A stretch of DNA of 32,370 bases from Candidatus Cloacimonadota bacterium (GCA_009777575.1 WRLO01000035.1:1-32370), one strand, 5' to 3'; shown: positions 6,735 to 15,218, counted from the stretch's first letter. Notes: generated by a model from the sequence alone, not told the origin. Numbers and translations: made by a program.

Positions 6735-9206
6735 TCAAAGTATTTTTGTCAGCTCATAGACACCCTCAAAATCACTATGAAAATAGATCATATAATGGAT
6801 TTTTTCAATTATATCAATAGTTTCAACATTCCAAGTCTTTTCTTTTAATAAATCAAGAGCTTGAAAAATAGCTATATCATCATATTTTTCAGATGAAGCA
6901 TTTATTAAAGATATTTGTTCATCCATAAAGCGTTTATCTTCTTGTGAAATTTTTATATCAATCTGTGATTTTTTTATTGGTTTTATTTCTTTTATCAATG
7001 ATTCAAGATATTCAATAAAGTTTTCTGTATTATCAACAATAAACTTAAAATCTCCTCTCTGGCTAGCTTTTTCAAGGTCACTTGCTTTGTCAGACCCAAA
7101 ATGATCACCAATATTTGCCAGAGCTGATTTCATAGCATGAACTGTGGTAGTATATAGCCTTAAATTTTCTGTAAAAGAGGTGTTTTTTAAAGTTATGACT
7201 GCTTTTTCTGCATCTTTTCGAAATGTTTGTAGTAGAATAGGTTTAGGTATATTTATATCCATTGAAATAGTTTGAGAAGTTATGAATTGATGTTTATCTC
7301 GGATATATTTATTTAACATATCGTTTAATACTTTGACATCGATAGGTTTTGAGATTATATCATCAAAACCATTTTGCTGGAATAAAACATCACTGCCTTG
7401 TATCACATTTGCTGTCAAAGCGATAATAATGTCCTTACACCCCATTGCTCTGAGCATCAATGTCGTTTCTATTCCATCTATTAGCGGCATCAGATGATCC
7501 ATAAATATCACATCGTATTTCTTGCCATTTTTTACTTTTTCTATTGCTTCATAACCACTTTTGGCTTTTTCTATTTGTAAGCCATATGGGGACATCAAAC
7601 CTTCAGCAACATAGAGATTTGTCTCCATATCGTCAACGACTAAAACTTTACCAAATGGCATTTCATATCTCTGAAACTGCATATCAACATGATGTTTCAA
7701 GCCAGAATATGTAAAACTACGAAACTGTTGAGATATATCGTAGCCTATGGGTTCACATTGCACTGTATTTTGTAAGACTATTACTGTAAACTTACTCCCT
7801 TTTTGATATTCACTTTCTACATCGATTGAGCCTTCCATCAAACTAACTAAATTTTTAGTAATATTAAGTCCTATACCTGTGCCTTCAGTAGTCCTATTTG
7901 TTTCAACATTGAAGCGAACATATTCTGAGAATAATTTTGGTACATCTTCAGGTTTCATGCCCTGTCCAGTATCCTCGACAATGAATCTAAGACCAATTTT
8001 TTCGTTTTGGGTTGTAAAAATATTATTTTGTCCTTGTTTTTCATTTTCTACTAATTCTTGAAAATCCACAGACAGCTTGATAGAACCTTTTTCAGTATAT
8101 TTTATAGCGTTTGACAACAAATTATTTAGTATCTGTTTTAAGCGAATTTCATCACCTATAAGTTTGGTGGGAAGAGTTTCATCTATATCAAAAATAAATT
8201 CTATGGGTTTTGAGCCTATTCTAACTAAGTTTAATTGAGCGGTTTCATATAACAGGTTCGGAACATTGTATTCAACAGTATGAAGTTCCAATTTTCCAGA
8301 CTCAATTTTAGAAAAATCGAGAATATCATTTATAGTTTCGAGGAGATTATGCCCTGAGTTGTAAATTTTTTCAAGAGCTTCTGAATTTTTTTTAGGTAAA
8401 TTACCTTTATAAAGTTCTATTTGTGCTATACCTAAAATTGCATTCATAGGGGAGCGAATTTCATGGCTGACAGTGGAAAGAAATTGACTTTTCGCTTTAT
8501 TAGCATAATCACTTTGAATGGCTTTTTTATGATACAATCTCATGCCCAGATAACCGGTCAATATTGAAAAAATAATTGATAAAATCAAGACTATACGCAT
8601 AATGCGGATGATTGTCCTCTGCTCCATGAGTATTTCATCACTAACATCAACACCTACAGCACAATAAACAGAACCATCATCGTTAAATACGGGAGTAAGT
8701 CCTGATATAAGTCCAAACCATGTTGCAGTATAGGTGCCTAGATCTGTTACCCATGTTCCACCATTGATGATATGCGGAACAGCTTCAGCCGTTTCGGGGT
8801 CTTCATCGAGAGAAAAATAAAGCTCTGGAGTAGCCATACTTTCTTCATCCTCGTCATTGTCGATGATATATTGAATTTTATCATCCAAAAATCGCCAATA
8901 ATAAACATATTTTACATTGTAATCAATAGCAAACTGCTGTAATCTTGCTCGGATATTTGACCATTCCGATTTTTCCATATCCTCAATTGTATGAAATAAA
9001 TCCAGTTCTTCAACTGTTAGAAAAGTTGAAGCAGCACGAGCAGCTGCTAAAAGGTGATTGTGAATGCTGTCTTCAACAGATTTTTCCATTCTATTAATAA
9101 AATTTGAGACAATCATAGATACCACAACCATCATGGTTGCTGTAATGAAGAACATGATATAAGCTGAATGTTTTCTATAACTGAGTTTACTTAAAATATG
9201 TTTCAT
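6735..9206 (-). CDS. hybrid sensor histidine kinase (Cache-like sensor, HisKA, HATPase, REC, HPt)
   Basis: 823 aa inner-membrane kinase. A TM helix at ~15-37 and another at ~200-222 flank a periplasmic Cache-like sensor ('VKYVYYWRF', 'GGTWVTDLGTY', 'GSVYCAVGVDVS'). HisKA follows with phospho-acceptor H248 (STVSHEIRSPMN). The ATPase domain has the N box at ~361-367 (NNLLSNAIKY), G1 at D412-G414-G416, and G2 'GTGIGL' at 442-447. A receiver domain (~518-635) has acidic pair D525-D526, phospho-acceptor D570 (VIFMDHLMPL) and K620. A C-terminal HPt domain carries H690 (TTTVHAMKSALANIG). All relay residues are present, so a full His-Asp-His phosphorelay of the BarA/ArcB layout is expected. No separate response regulator lies nearby; the output is unknown. 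Ribosome site weak. Confidence 0.95.
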   Translation of the reverse strand: MKHILSKLSYRKHSAYIMFFITATMMVVVSMIVSNFINRMEKSVEDSIHNHLLAAARAASTFLTVEELDLFHTIEDMEKSEWSNIRARLQQFAIDYNVKYVYYWRFLDDKIQYIIDNDEDEESMATPELYFSLDEDPETAEAVPHIINGGTWVTDLGTYTATWFGLISGLTPVFNDDGSVYCAVGVDVSDEILMEQRTIIRIMRIVLILSIIFSILTGYLGMRLYHKKAIQSDYANKAKSQFLSTVSHEIRSPMNAILGIAQIELYKGNLPKKNSEALEKIYNSGHNLLETINDILDFSKIESGKLELHTVEYNVPNLLYETAQLNLVRIGSKPIEFIFDIDETLPTKLIGDEIRLKQILNNLLSNAIKYTEKGSIKLSVDFQELVENEKQGQNNIFTTQNEKIGLRFIVEDTGQGMKPEDVPKLFSEYVRFNVETNRTTEGTGIGLNITKNLVSLMEGSIDVESEYQKGSKFTVIVLQNTVQCEPIGYDISQQFRSFTYSGLKHHVDMQFQRYEMPFGKVLVVDDMETNLYVAEGLMSPYGLQIEKAKSGYEAIEKVKNGKKYDVIFMDHLMPLIDGIETTLMLRAMGCKDIIIALTANVIQGSDVLFQQNGFDDIISKPIDVKVLNDMLNKYIRDKHQFITSQTISMDINIPKPILLQTFRKDAEKAVITLKNTSFTENLRLYTTTVHAMKSALANIGDHFGSDKASDLEKASQRGDFKFIVDNTENFIEYLESLIKEIKPIKKSQIDIKISQEDKRFMDEQISLINASSEKYDDIAIFQALDLLKEKTWNVETIDIIEKIHYMIYFHSDFEGVYELTKIL

Positions 9207-9361
9207 TTGCTTTACGAATTTTCAAAAATAATATTATTTCTATTATTTTCGTAGGTAATGACCTAAAATCTCTCTCCCTTATTATTATTTTTTTGTAATA
9301 AGATATAACTTCAAAAATGAGAGACTGTTACGATGTATTTAAGACCTAAGTTTAAAAAGAG

Positions 9362-10147
9362 TCAATCAGCATTTCTTGCTATTCTAAAACCAATCATTGA
9401 ACTTCTTGTGACCGGCACAAATCCTCTTGGGTCTCTTACAATAGTAAATTCTTGAACAAGAAATTTTTTATAACCAAGAGTGTTATAAAATCTCTCTTCT
9501 TCAGGAGAAGAATAGCGAAAAAATCTATCAGAAATATTTCCTTGCTCTTCAAAAAGCCATTCCTTAACATTTCCCAAAAAGTCATATAAACCATTTGAAT
9601 CTCTATTTTTTAATGCCACTGGATGAGTTTTGTTATCAGAATTTGAATAAATCCAAGCATAATCCTCAATATTTTCAAATATATCCTCTTCCAGAGAATC
9701 ATATAAAAAATTCCATTCTTCTCGAGATAAAAGTCGATAACCATTGGCATATTCATCAATTCCAATCATGTTCCAGAGCATAATTCTATGACTCGGTATT
9801 CCACGCAAACCTCCAGACATCCATTCATTAATGTCTTTTGTGGGGATATCAGATTGATCTTGATTTCTATGATAATAATAAACTGGCTCAAAGCCATGAG
9901 CTAAGCTTAAAAGATTGCAAAAGACGAGAGTTTCATACCAGCTGACTCTTTCTGCTGGTGAGTTTTCATTTTTGAAAACAGAAAGGTTAGTGCCCATAAT
10001 ATCGTAGAATTGTTCTTGGGTTATAGGAGTTTTTGCCACAAAAAAAGGATAAACAATTTGGTCTATTGGATTTATCAACACCATATCTATATCTGTAGCA
10101 GATAAACAGCCGATCATAAATAAAAAGCATATTAATAGCTTGCTCAT
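9362..10147 (-). CDS. exported FGE-sulfatase (SUMF1-fold) domain protein, non-catalytic type
   Basis: 261 aa. I place the start at ATG 10147 because GGAG lies 7 nt before it; the longer reading begins inside the promoter's -7 element. Residues 1-14 (MSKLLICFLFMIGC) form a signal sequence with a possible lipobox ending at C14. The rest is a formylglycine-generating-enzyme-like fold: 'FFVAKTPITQEQFYDIMG' (36-51), 'PAERVSWYETLVFCNLLS' (64-81), 'YRLLSREEWNFL' (137-148), 'LYDFLGNVKEWLFE' (187-200), 'MIGFRIARN' (251-259). The C-terminal catalytic Cys pair of true FGE is missing, so it is probably a binding or structural relative of the kind common in Bacteroidota. It is transcribed before the hybrid kinase, with 155 bp between them. 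Confidence 0.85.
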   Translation of the reverse strand: MSKLLICFLFMIGCLSATDIDMVLINPIDQIVYPFFVAKTPITQEQFYDIMGTNLSVFKNENSPAERVSWYETLVFCNLLSLAHGFEPVYYYHRNQDQSDIPTKDINEWMSGGLRGIPSHRIMLWNMIGIDEYANGYRLLSREEWNFLYDSLEEDIFENIEDYAWIYSNSDNKTHPVALKNRDSNGLYDFLGNVKEWLFEEQGNISDRFFRYSSPEEERFYNTLGYKKFLVQEFTIVRDPRGFVPVTRSSMIGFRIARNAD

Positions 10148-10174
10148 TTTAAATCTCCATAATGCAGTTTTTGC

Positions 10175-10203
10175 CAATAAATAATTTTTATTCTATATGT
10201 CAA
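10175..10203 (-). promoter_or_regulatory. candidate promoter of the FGE-like gene
   Basis: Minus strand TTGACA (10203-10198), 18 nt, TATTGG (10179-10174). It stands back to back with the plus-strand promoter at 10235-10263 in the divergent gap. Confidence 0.55.
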
Positions 10204-10234
10204 CTCTTTTTTAAAAGTGTTCTTGTGATTTTGA

Positions 10235-10263
10235 TTGACAAAAACATCAAGTCATTTTTTTTG
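10235..10263 (+). promoter_or_regulatory. candidate promoter of the DUF6978/DUF1828 pair
   Basis: TTGACA (10235-10240), 18 nt, TTTTG (10259-10263) followed by GCA. It shares the TTGGCA downstream element with the promoters at 10175 and 16895. The ATG of the first gene is 47 nt downstream. Confidence 0.5.
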
Positions 10264-10309
10264 GCAAGATGGAAGTGATTAATAAATAAAATAAAAGGAA
10301 ATCAGATAA

Positions 10310-10768
10310 ATGATAAAATTGAAGACAGAAGAAGCAATGAGGATGATAAAAATGCTCAAATACAAAGTTCAAGAGCATGTTTTGACATTCCCAAGAGAAA
10401 AAGAAAGCCTAAGTTTTGATGTATTAGGAGAGCGTCGCGATGATAGGCTCGTAGTGAGTATTTTTAGAAGAAGTATAAACTTAAATGTATGCACTTTTCA
10501 AGGTCGAAATAAATCTAATAATATAATCTTATTAAAGCTCGATGTAAATCCAACTGCAAAGCATATAAACCCAAGAACAGGAGAGGTCATCATTGGATCA
10601 CACATTCATATCTACAACGAGGAAACTGAATTGAGAGAAGCGACCCCTTTTGATGTCGAAAATAAAGATTTATACACTATTTGTTTGACTTTTTTTCAAA
10701 AATTTAATATCATAGAACCTCCAAAACTTAATCATCAGATGACAATATTTGATATCGAAAACGTTTAA
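10310..10768 (+). CDS. DUF6978-like protein, first gene of an accessory pair
   Basis: 152 aa, soluble. Recognised from the 'L...RLD..g..H.NP.tGe.I.g.HiHiY.Ee......A.P' pattern. Here it is 'ILLKLDVNPTAKHINPRTGE' then 'GSHIHIYNEETELREATPFD', preceded by 'LNVCTFQGRNKSNN' and followed by 'CLTFFQKFNI'. Proteins with this pattern are typically ~150 aa and often sit beside DUF1828 genes, as here (35 bp to the next gene, same strand). The biochemical role is unknown; the pair may be a toxin-antitoxin or phage-related module. The start is the ATG after AAAGGAAATCAGATAA. Confidence 0.65.
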   Translation: MIKLKTEEAMRMIKMLKYKVQEHVLTFPREKESLSFDVLGERRDDRLVVSIFRRSINLNVCTFQGRNKSNNIILLKLDVNPTAKHINPRTGEVIIGSHIHIYNEETELREATPFDVENKDLYTICLTFFQKFNIIEPPKLNHQMTIFDIENV

Positions 10769-10803
10769 ATCAAAGCAATAACTATAAAAAAGGATATACA
10801 ATC

Positions 10804-11577
10804 ATGGACTTTCAAAAACTTATCGCTACTTACACAAGTTGGTTCAGTGCTGAATTTAGTTATGCCCAATACAGCGACTATTACGAGCTTACCACGCCTT
10901 TTCTTGATAGATTTTGTGATTGCATCCAAGTCTACATAAAACAAGAAGCTGACGGGCTTATCACCATCACAGATGACTCTTATGTGATAAACAATCTCAT
11001 CGCTTCTGGTTTTAAATTAAAACCAAAATCAAAGAGAAAACAAATGATCGAGAGATTAATAAGGATTTATGATCTCCAGCTAGATGGAAATGCTATCAAA
11101 GTCACCACTACAATTTCTGATTTTCCCAAAAGATTACATCACCTTTTTCAAGCTTTGCTTGCTATAGATGATATGTTTGAAAATATCGTAGAAAATCCAA
11201 AAGATTTTTTTATAGAAGATGTTCTTGCTTTCTTCAAGGAAAAGTTTTTTGTATACGAAAAAGATTTTCCACTAATTGGAAAAACTGGTAGTAAATATAA
11301 ATATGATTTCTATTTTCCTAAAAATTCTACAAAACCCGATAGATTTTGTAAGATTTTTAGTAAAATAACAAAACAGAAAAGGGATATGGTGATTTTTAAT
11401 TGGCTCGATACACAAGAAACTAGAAATAATAAGCTAAAATCGAGCGAATTGTATGTCCTTTTAAATAACATAAACATAGCCAATATGGAAGATATTGCGG
11501 CTCTAAAAAATTATGATATAAAGACGATATGCTTTAGTGATAAAAACGAAGTAGTAAAGATTTTTGGGGAAAATTAA
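10804..11577 (+). CDS. DUF1828/DUF1829 two-domain protein
   Basis: 257 aa. The N-terminal ~130 residues follow DUF1828: 'YYELTTPFLDRFCDCIQVYI', then 'ITITDDSYVINNLIASGF', the usual 'ltDdG.tl..L...G' line. Residues ~150-250 follow DUF1829: 'PLIGKTGSKYKYDFYFP', a G.tG...k.DF core, then 'VIFNWLDTQETRNNKLKSSE'. The G-x-x-G...x-D-F arrangement is reminiscent of restriction-endonuclease-like folds, but I do not claim catalysis. With the preceding DUF6978-like gene it forms a two-gene accessory unit on the plus strand, flanked by minus-strand housekeeping genes and closed by repeats and a terminator, as expected of an inserted module. Confidence 0.7.
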   Translation: MDFQKLIATYTSWFSAEFSYAQYSDYYELTTPFLDRFCDCIQVYIKQEADGLITITDDSYVINNLIASGFKLKPKSKRKQMIERLIRIYDLQLDGNAIKVTTTISDFPKRLHHLFQALLAIDDMFENIVENPKDFFIEDVLAFFKEKFFVYEKDFPLIGKTGSKYKYDFYFPKNSTKPDRFCKIFSKITKQKRDMVIFNWLDTQETRNNKLKSSELYVLLNNINIANMEDIAALKNYDIKTICFSDKNEVVKIFGEN

Positions 11578-11604
11578 TAATAATTTAGGTTAGTCTTTTT
11601 GCCG

Positions 11605-11623
11605 GGAACGCAAGCATCATACC
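11605..11623 (+). repeat. 19-nt dispersed repeat, copy 1
   Basis: GGAACGCAAGCATCATACC. 17 of 19 bases match 30562-30580 (GGAACGCAGGCATCTTACC). The first eight bases also start the palindrome at 16614-16633. Confidence 0.5.
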
Positions 11624-11661
11624 ATATATGCCAACTTTTCTATTTGTGATTTACCTTGAAT

Positions 11662-11720
11662 GCCCCAGAGGGGCTATGATTTGTTGAAACGGTATCCAGA
11701 ACCGAATCCTATCCTATAGG
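11662..11720. repeat. cluster of three short palindromes downstream of the accessory pair
   Basis: Three consecutive hairpins: GCCCC-aga-GGGGC (11662-11674), CGGT-atccaga-ACCG (11690-11704) and the palindrome CCTATAGG (11713-11720). The composition differs from the AT-rich surroundings. It resembles intergenic palindromic repeats common in Bacteroidota-type genomes. No coding function seen. Confidence 0.4.
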
Positions 11721-11752
11721 GGTTCAAGCTCTGTAGAATACTATATATAGAT

Positions 11753-11778
11753 CAAAAGGCGGGATTACCCGCCTTTTG
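11753..11778. terminator. strong bidirectional intrinsic terminator
   Basis: A perfect 11-bp stem, CAAAAGGCGGG / CCCGCCTTTTG, with loop ATTA. The A-run and T-run inside the stem give a U-tract on either strand. It separates the plus-strand DUF6978/DUF1828 pair from the converging minus-strand kor-mce operon. Confidence 0.85.
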
Positions 11779-11831
11779 AAAGAGTTTCATTCAATATATT
11801 TTAAATGAAAAACATTAATATATCTAAAAAA

Positions 11832-12233
11832 CTATTGTTTTTTCTTACAAAACTCGTAAAGAACTCCAAATGCTGATTTTGGGTGTAAGAAAGCTATTTC
11901 ATTCCCTCCAGCACCGGGTCTGGGTTCTTTATCTATCATTTGTATACCCTCTTTTTCGTTATTGGCAAGTGCTTCGGATAAGTCATCAACATCAAAGGCT
12001 ATATGTTGAATACCCTCGCCTTTTTTCTCGATAAATTTAGCGACAGCGCTTTCTTCGGAAGTAGGTTCAAGTAATTCTATTTTAGCCTCTCCGACTGGGA
12101 TGAAAGCGACTCTGAGTTTTTGAGTCGGAACTTCCTCTATAGATTCGATTTTGAGACCTATTTTTTCATAGAATTTTGCTGCCTCTTCTATACTTTTGAC
12201 TGCAATTCCTATGTGACTTATTTTTTTTATCAT
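11832..12233 (-). CDS. mce: methylmalonyl-CoA epimerase
   Basis: 133 aa, VOC superfamily. Interconverts (R)- and (S)-methylmalonyl-CoA between the mutase and the propionyl-CoA steps. Metal ligands fit the family: H7 (KISHIGIAV), E53 (KIELLEP), H77 (GIQHIAFDVDD) and E127 (GVLYEF). The paired beta-alpha-beta-beta-beta units are visible as two repeats. GAGG with 5-nt spacing precedes the ATG. It is the last gene of the kor operon, 29 bp after korC. The context suggests that succinyl-CoA made by the oxidoreductase can flow through methylmalonyl-CoA to propionyl-CoA, or the reverse. Mutase and decarboxylase genes are not in this window. Confidence 0.93.
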   Translation of the reverse strand: MIKKISHIGIAVKSIEEAAKFYEKIGLKIESIEEVPTQKLRVAFIPVGEAKIELLEPTSEESAVAKFIEKKGEGIQHIAFDVDDLSEALANNEKEGIQMIDKEPRPGAGGNEIAFLHPKSAFGVLYEFCKKKQ

Positions 12234-12262
12234 GTTTACCTCATATCTTGAATGGCTTACTT

Positions 12263-12817
12263 TTATTGCATCATCTTCGCTTGTTCTGAAAGCTCAAAAC
12301 CCAATTTCATGGCTTTGATATTTATTTCATGGATAGAAGGTTTCATGATTTCTTTTATTGCTCTTTCAAGGGCTTTTTCTGATATCAGATTTGACAATTT
12401 GACGATACAAGACAGAGTAACTATGTTCATCGGAAGCGCTGTACCCAATTTTTCAATGGTTATATCTGAAAAATCTACTTCAACTATATTATTCACTGTC
12501 ATGCTGAGATTCTTGACATAATTTGAATCTATCAGAAGTAACCCATCTTCCTTAAGATCAAATAGATATTTATCACAAGCCTCTTGGGTCAAAGCTATGA
12601 GATAATCAAATGATTGAGCCTCTGGAAAATATATTTCATTGTTGGAAATCACAACATCAGTTCTTGAAGAGCCACCGCGGGCTTCAGGACCGAAGCTTTG
12701 AGTCTGAGTAACTTTGTATCCCTCATTGGAAGCTGCTTTAGCAAGAATAATTCCTGCTACAATGAGCCCTTGACCACCACTACCACTTAGACGAAATTCT
12801 TTTCTAAATCTGTTCAT
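12263..12817 (-). CDS. korC: 2-oxoacid:ferredoxin oxidoreductase, gamma subunit
   Basis: 184 aa, standard size for the gamma (POR_N-type) subunit. The N-terminal 'LSGSGGQGLIVAGIILAKAA' is the family's nucleotide-fold signature, followed by 'TQTQSFGPEARGGSSRTDVV'. It completes the four-subunit enzyme that oxidatively decarboxylates a 2-oxoacid to an acyl-CoA while reducing ferredoxin. The ATG overlaps the korB TGA (ATGA), so translation is coupled. Substrate (2-oxoglutarate or branched-chain 2-oxoacids) cannot be set from this subunit. Confidence 0.93.
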   Translation of the reverse strand: MNRFRKEFRLSGSGGQGLIVAGIILAKAASNEGYKVTQTQSFGPEARGGSSRTDVVISNNEIYFPEAQSFDYLIALTQEACDKYLFDLKEDGLLLIDSNYVKNLSMTVNNIVEVDFSDITIEKLGTALPMNIVTLSCIVKLSNLISEKALERAIKEIMKPSIHEINIKAMKLGFELSEQAKMMQ

Positions 12818-13689
12818 TTTTTTGCCTCCTCTTTCTTTGGAGAAGCTGCTTCGGGTTTCTCATCTTTTTGAAGTGAATCGCAAAGAGCTTGATAGCGTTC
12901 GCAATATTCTGGTTGTTCAACTTTGTGGAAAATTCCTCTGATTATCTTACCCTCTTTTTTCTCAGGTTCTAATTTTTCAGCTTCAGCAATGGTGATACTG
13001 TTGTCCTTTAGAAATCTTAACATTTCTGCTGGACCACCTTTTTTGTTTAGTTTACCATAACTTACATGGCAAGTGCTCATGATTTCGACTACTGATGTTC
13101 CCTTATGAATTACTGCATCGCGGATGATTTTTGATGTTTCTATAGTATGAAATGCAGTTGCTCTTGCAACAAAAGTTGCTCCAGCACCGATAGCAAGTTT
13201 ACAGATGTCAAAAACAGGGTCTATACTACCATGAGGAGTTGTTACTGATATTCCATTTAATGGCGTGGTTGGTGATGATTGTCCACCAGTCATTCCGTAA
13301 ATATTATTGTTCATAACCAAGATAGTCATGTCAATATTTCTACGACAAGCGTGGATAAAATGATTGCCTCCAATAGCTGTTGCATCTCCATCACCAGTGA
13401 TAACTATTACATTTTGTTCAGGTTTGAAAAGCTTTATACCTGTTGCAAAAGGAATAGGACGACCATGTAAAGTGTGACAGGTATTGAAATCAACATATAC
13501 AGGCATACGACTCGAACATCCGATACCGGAAACGAGAGTTACATTGTCTTTTTGAAGCTCAAGCTCTGCTATGGCTCTAATCAAAGAACCCAAAACGATA
13601 CCATTTGTGCAGCCCATACACCATACATGTGGAAATTTTTTATTGCGTCTGAGGTATCTATGAATGATTTTTTGTGGAATTGTAGCCAT
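12814..13689 (-). CDS. korB: 2-oxoacid:ferredoxin oxidoreductase, beta subunit (TPP-binding)
   Basis: 291 aa. The TPP/Mg motif runs from G99-D-G-D (ITGDGDATAIGGNH) to N127-N128 (VMNNNIYGMTGGQSS). Cysteines C24, C27, C58 and C206 are placed as for the subunit's [4Fe-4S] cluster ('WCMGCTNG', 'GIGCSSR', 'STCHVSYG'). The tail is Lys/Glu-rich (EKPEAASPKKEEAKK). GGGAGGT precedes the ATG by 8 nt. korA ends 2 bp upstream and korC overlaps downstream, giving the usual D-A-B-C order. Confidence 0.95.
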   Translation of the reverse strand: MATIPQKIIHRYLRRNKKFPHVWCMGCTNGIVLGSLIRAIAELELQKDNVTLVSGIGCSSRMPVYVDFNTCHTLHGRPIPFATGIKLFKPEQNVIVITGDGDATAIGGNHFIHACRRNIDMTILVMNNNIYGMTGGQSSPTTPLNGISVTTPHGSIDPVFDICKLAIGAGATFVARATAFHTIETSKIIRDAVIHKGTSVVEIMSTCHVSYGKLNKKGGPAEMLRFLKDNSITIAEAEKLEPEKKEGKIIRGIFHKVEQPEYCERYQALCDSLQKDEKPEAASPKKEEAKK

Positions 13690-13690
13690 G

Positions 13691-14869
13691 TTAATTTACC
13701 TCCCTGATAACTCTTAATATTTCTGCTGGTGTAATGATTTCGCCATCTACTTTAGTTAATGAAATGAGCTTACTCTTTGGATCCATCTTTAACCTTTCGA
13801 TTTCGCGGCACATTTGACCTTCATTTAGTTCAGGAACAATGACCACATCGACATCACGGAGCATTTTCTTAGCTGCATCATCTGGAAATGGCCAAATTGT
13901 TAATGGTCTCAGCAATCCAACCGGAATTCCATCAAATCTAGCTTGATTAACCGCAGATTTTGCTGAGCGAGCGCATATACCAGCAGCAAAAACAGCTATT
14001 TTGGCATTATCCATTTTGAATGTTTCTATCTGAACAAGGTCGCGGATATTATGAATGATTTTCTTTTTCAATCTATTCATCATCACTGCAACTTCACTAC
14101 TTTTGTTAGTTGGGAAACCGAGACTATCATGAGCAAGACCTGTTACATGAAAACGATAACCTTCTCCGTAACTCGCTAGAGGAGTGGGGTATTTCTGATT
14201 TTCTTCATAATGTTTATACCACTCAGGAGGAACAGAAGGCTTCAATCTGTTGATAATACGAAGTGTTGAAGGGTCTGGCAAGACGACTGCTTCGCGCATA
14301 TGTCCTAACACTTCATCAAGTAATAATGTGACACAGGTTCGATATTTTTCTGATAAATTGAAAGCTCTCACTGTCAAATCAAAGGCTTCACGAACTGTAT
14401 GAGGATATAACACTATAGCTGGAGCATCTCCATGACTGCCCCACCTAGCTTGTTGAATATCGCCCTGAGATGGTTTAGTAGGAAGACCTGTAGAAGGTCC
14501 GCTTCTCATCACATTAACTACAACACAGGGAACTTCTGCCTGTTTTGCATAACCTATGGCTTCTTGCATCAGAGAAAATCCAGGACCAGAAGTCGCAGTC
14601 ATCGCTTTAGCCCCTGCTAATGAAGCACCAATGACCGAACACATGCCTGCTATTTCATCTTCTAACATGATGTATTTTCCGCCTACTTTTGGTAGTTCTT
14701 CAGATAAGTATTCTGCTACTTCTGTTGACGGGGTGATTGGATAACCTCCAAAGAAATTTACCCCAGCTGCTAAAGCTCCTAAAGCTACTGCCTCATTTCC
14801 TTGTAATAACTGGGTATGTGGTTCATTTTTTTCTGTTGGAACATTCATTTTTTCTTCTTTCTTTGTCAT
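13691..14869 (-). CDS. korA: 2-oxoacid:ferredoxin oxidoreductase, alpha subunit
   Basis: 392 aa, typical of the KorA/VorA type with separate gamma. Near the N-terminus 'GYPITPSTEVAEYLSEELPK' and 'IMLEDEIAGMCSVIGASLAG' are the pyrimidine-binding-domain signatures. 'TATSGPGFSLMQEAIGYA' and 'MRSGPSTGLPTKPSQGD' follow. The C-terminal third is the transketolase-C-like domain ('GLLRPLTIWPFPDDAAKK'). Start ATG preceded by AGGTGA. The gene follows korD by 12 bp. 2-Oxoglutarate is the likely substrate given mce in the operon; a branched-chain substrate is the alternative. Confidence 0.95.
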   Translation of the reverse strand: MTKKEEKMNVPTEKNEPHTQLLQGNEAVALGALAAGVNFFGGYPITPSTEVAEYLSEELPKVGGKYIMLEDEIAGMCSVIGASLAGAKAMTATSGPGFSLMQEAIGYAKQAEVPCVVVNVMRSGPSTGLPTKPSQGDIQQARWGSHGDAPAIVLYPHTVREAFDLTVRAFNLSEKYRTCVTLLLDEVLGHMREAVVLPDPSTLRIINRLKPSVPPEWYKHYEENQKYPTPLASYGEGYRFHVTGLAHDSLGFPTNKSSEVAVMMNRLKKKIIHNIRDLVQIETFKMDNAKIAVFAAGICARSAKSAVNQARFDGIPVGLLRPLTIWPFPDDAAKKMLRDVDVVIVPELNEGQMCREIERLKMDPKSKLISLTKVDGEIITPAEILRVIREVN

Positions 14870-14881
14870 ATATCACCTACC

Positions 14882-15184
14882 TTACCTTTTTGCACCTGTA
14901 ACAGCAAAGTCTGGACACAAGCGATCACAAGTTTCACAATGGACACATTTTTCAGGAAATGCAACAAAAGGTGTTCCATCTGGTTTTCTACCTAAACATT
15001 TTGTTGGGCAAAATGCTACACAAATGCCGCATTTTTTGCACCATTCATAATAATAAAATACAGGCGATTTTTTATAATCACCTGAAACTTTTTCAACAGC
15101 TATCTCTACATCTGACAAGTTTTCAGTTTCTTCGCTGTCTAATATGATTATCCCTTCTCGAGACTTGACAGGTTTAACGGACAT
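14882..15184 (-). CDS. korD: 2-oxoacid:ferredoxin oxidoreductase, delta (2[4Fe-4S] ferredoxin) subunit
   Basis: 100 aa from the ATG at 15184, chosen because GGAGG lies 5 nt before it; longer readings begin at poor TTG or ATG codons upstream. Two complete CxxCxxCxxxCP motifs bind two [4Fe-4S] clusters: C49, C52, C55, C59 and C80, C83, C86, C90. It passes electrons from the TPP subunit to ferredoxin. First gene of the operon korD-korA-korB-korC-mce, with a promoter candidate at 15219-15247. The ~45-residue N-terminal extension ahead of the ferredoxin core is usual for fused-order KorD proteins. Confidence 0.93.
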   Translation of the reverse strand: MSVKPVKSREGIIILDSEETENLSDVEIAVEKVSGDYKKSPVFYYYEWCKKCGICVAFCPTKCLGRKPDGTPFVAFPEKCVHCETCDRLCPDFAVTGAKR

Positions 15185-15218
15185 CGTCTCCTCCATAATC
15201 AATTCTGTCTTTTTGCGA

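Noticed and set aside
11660-11735. Possible tRNA, from stacked short hairpins and GGTTCAAGCTC
   Set aside because: No 7-bp acceptor stem or anticodon arm of the right size can be built; it fits a palindromic repeat better.
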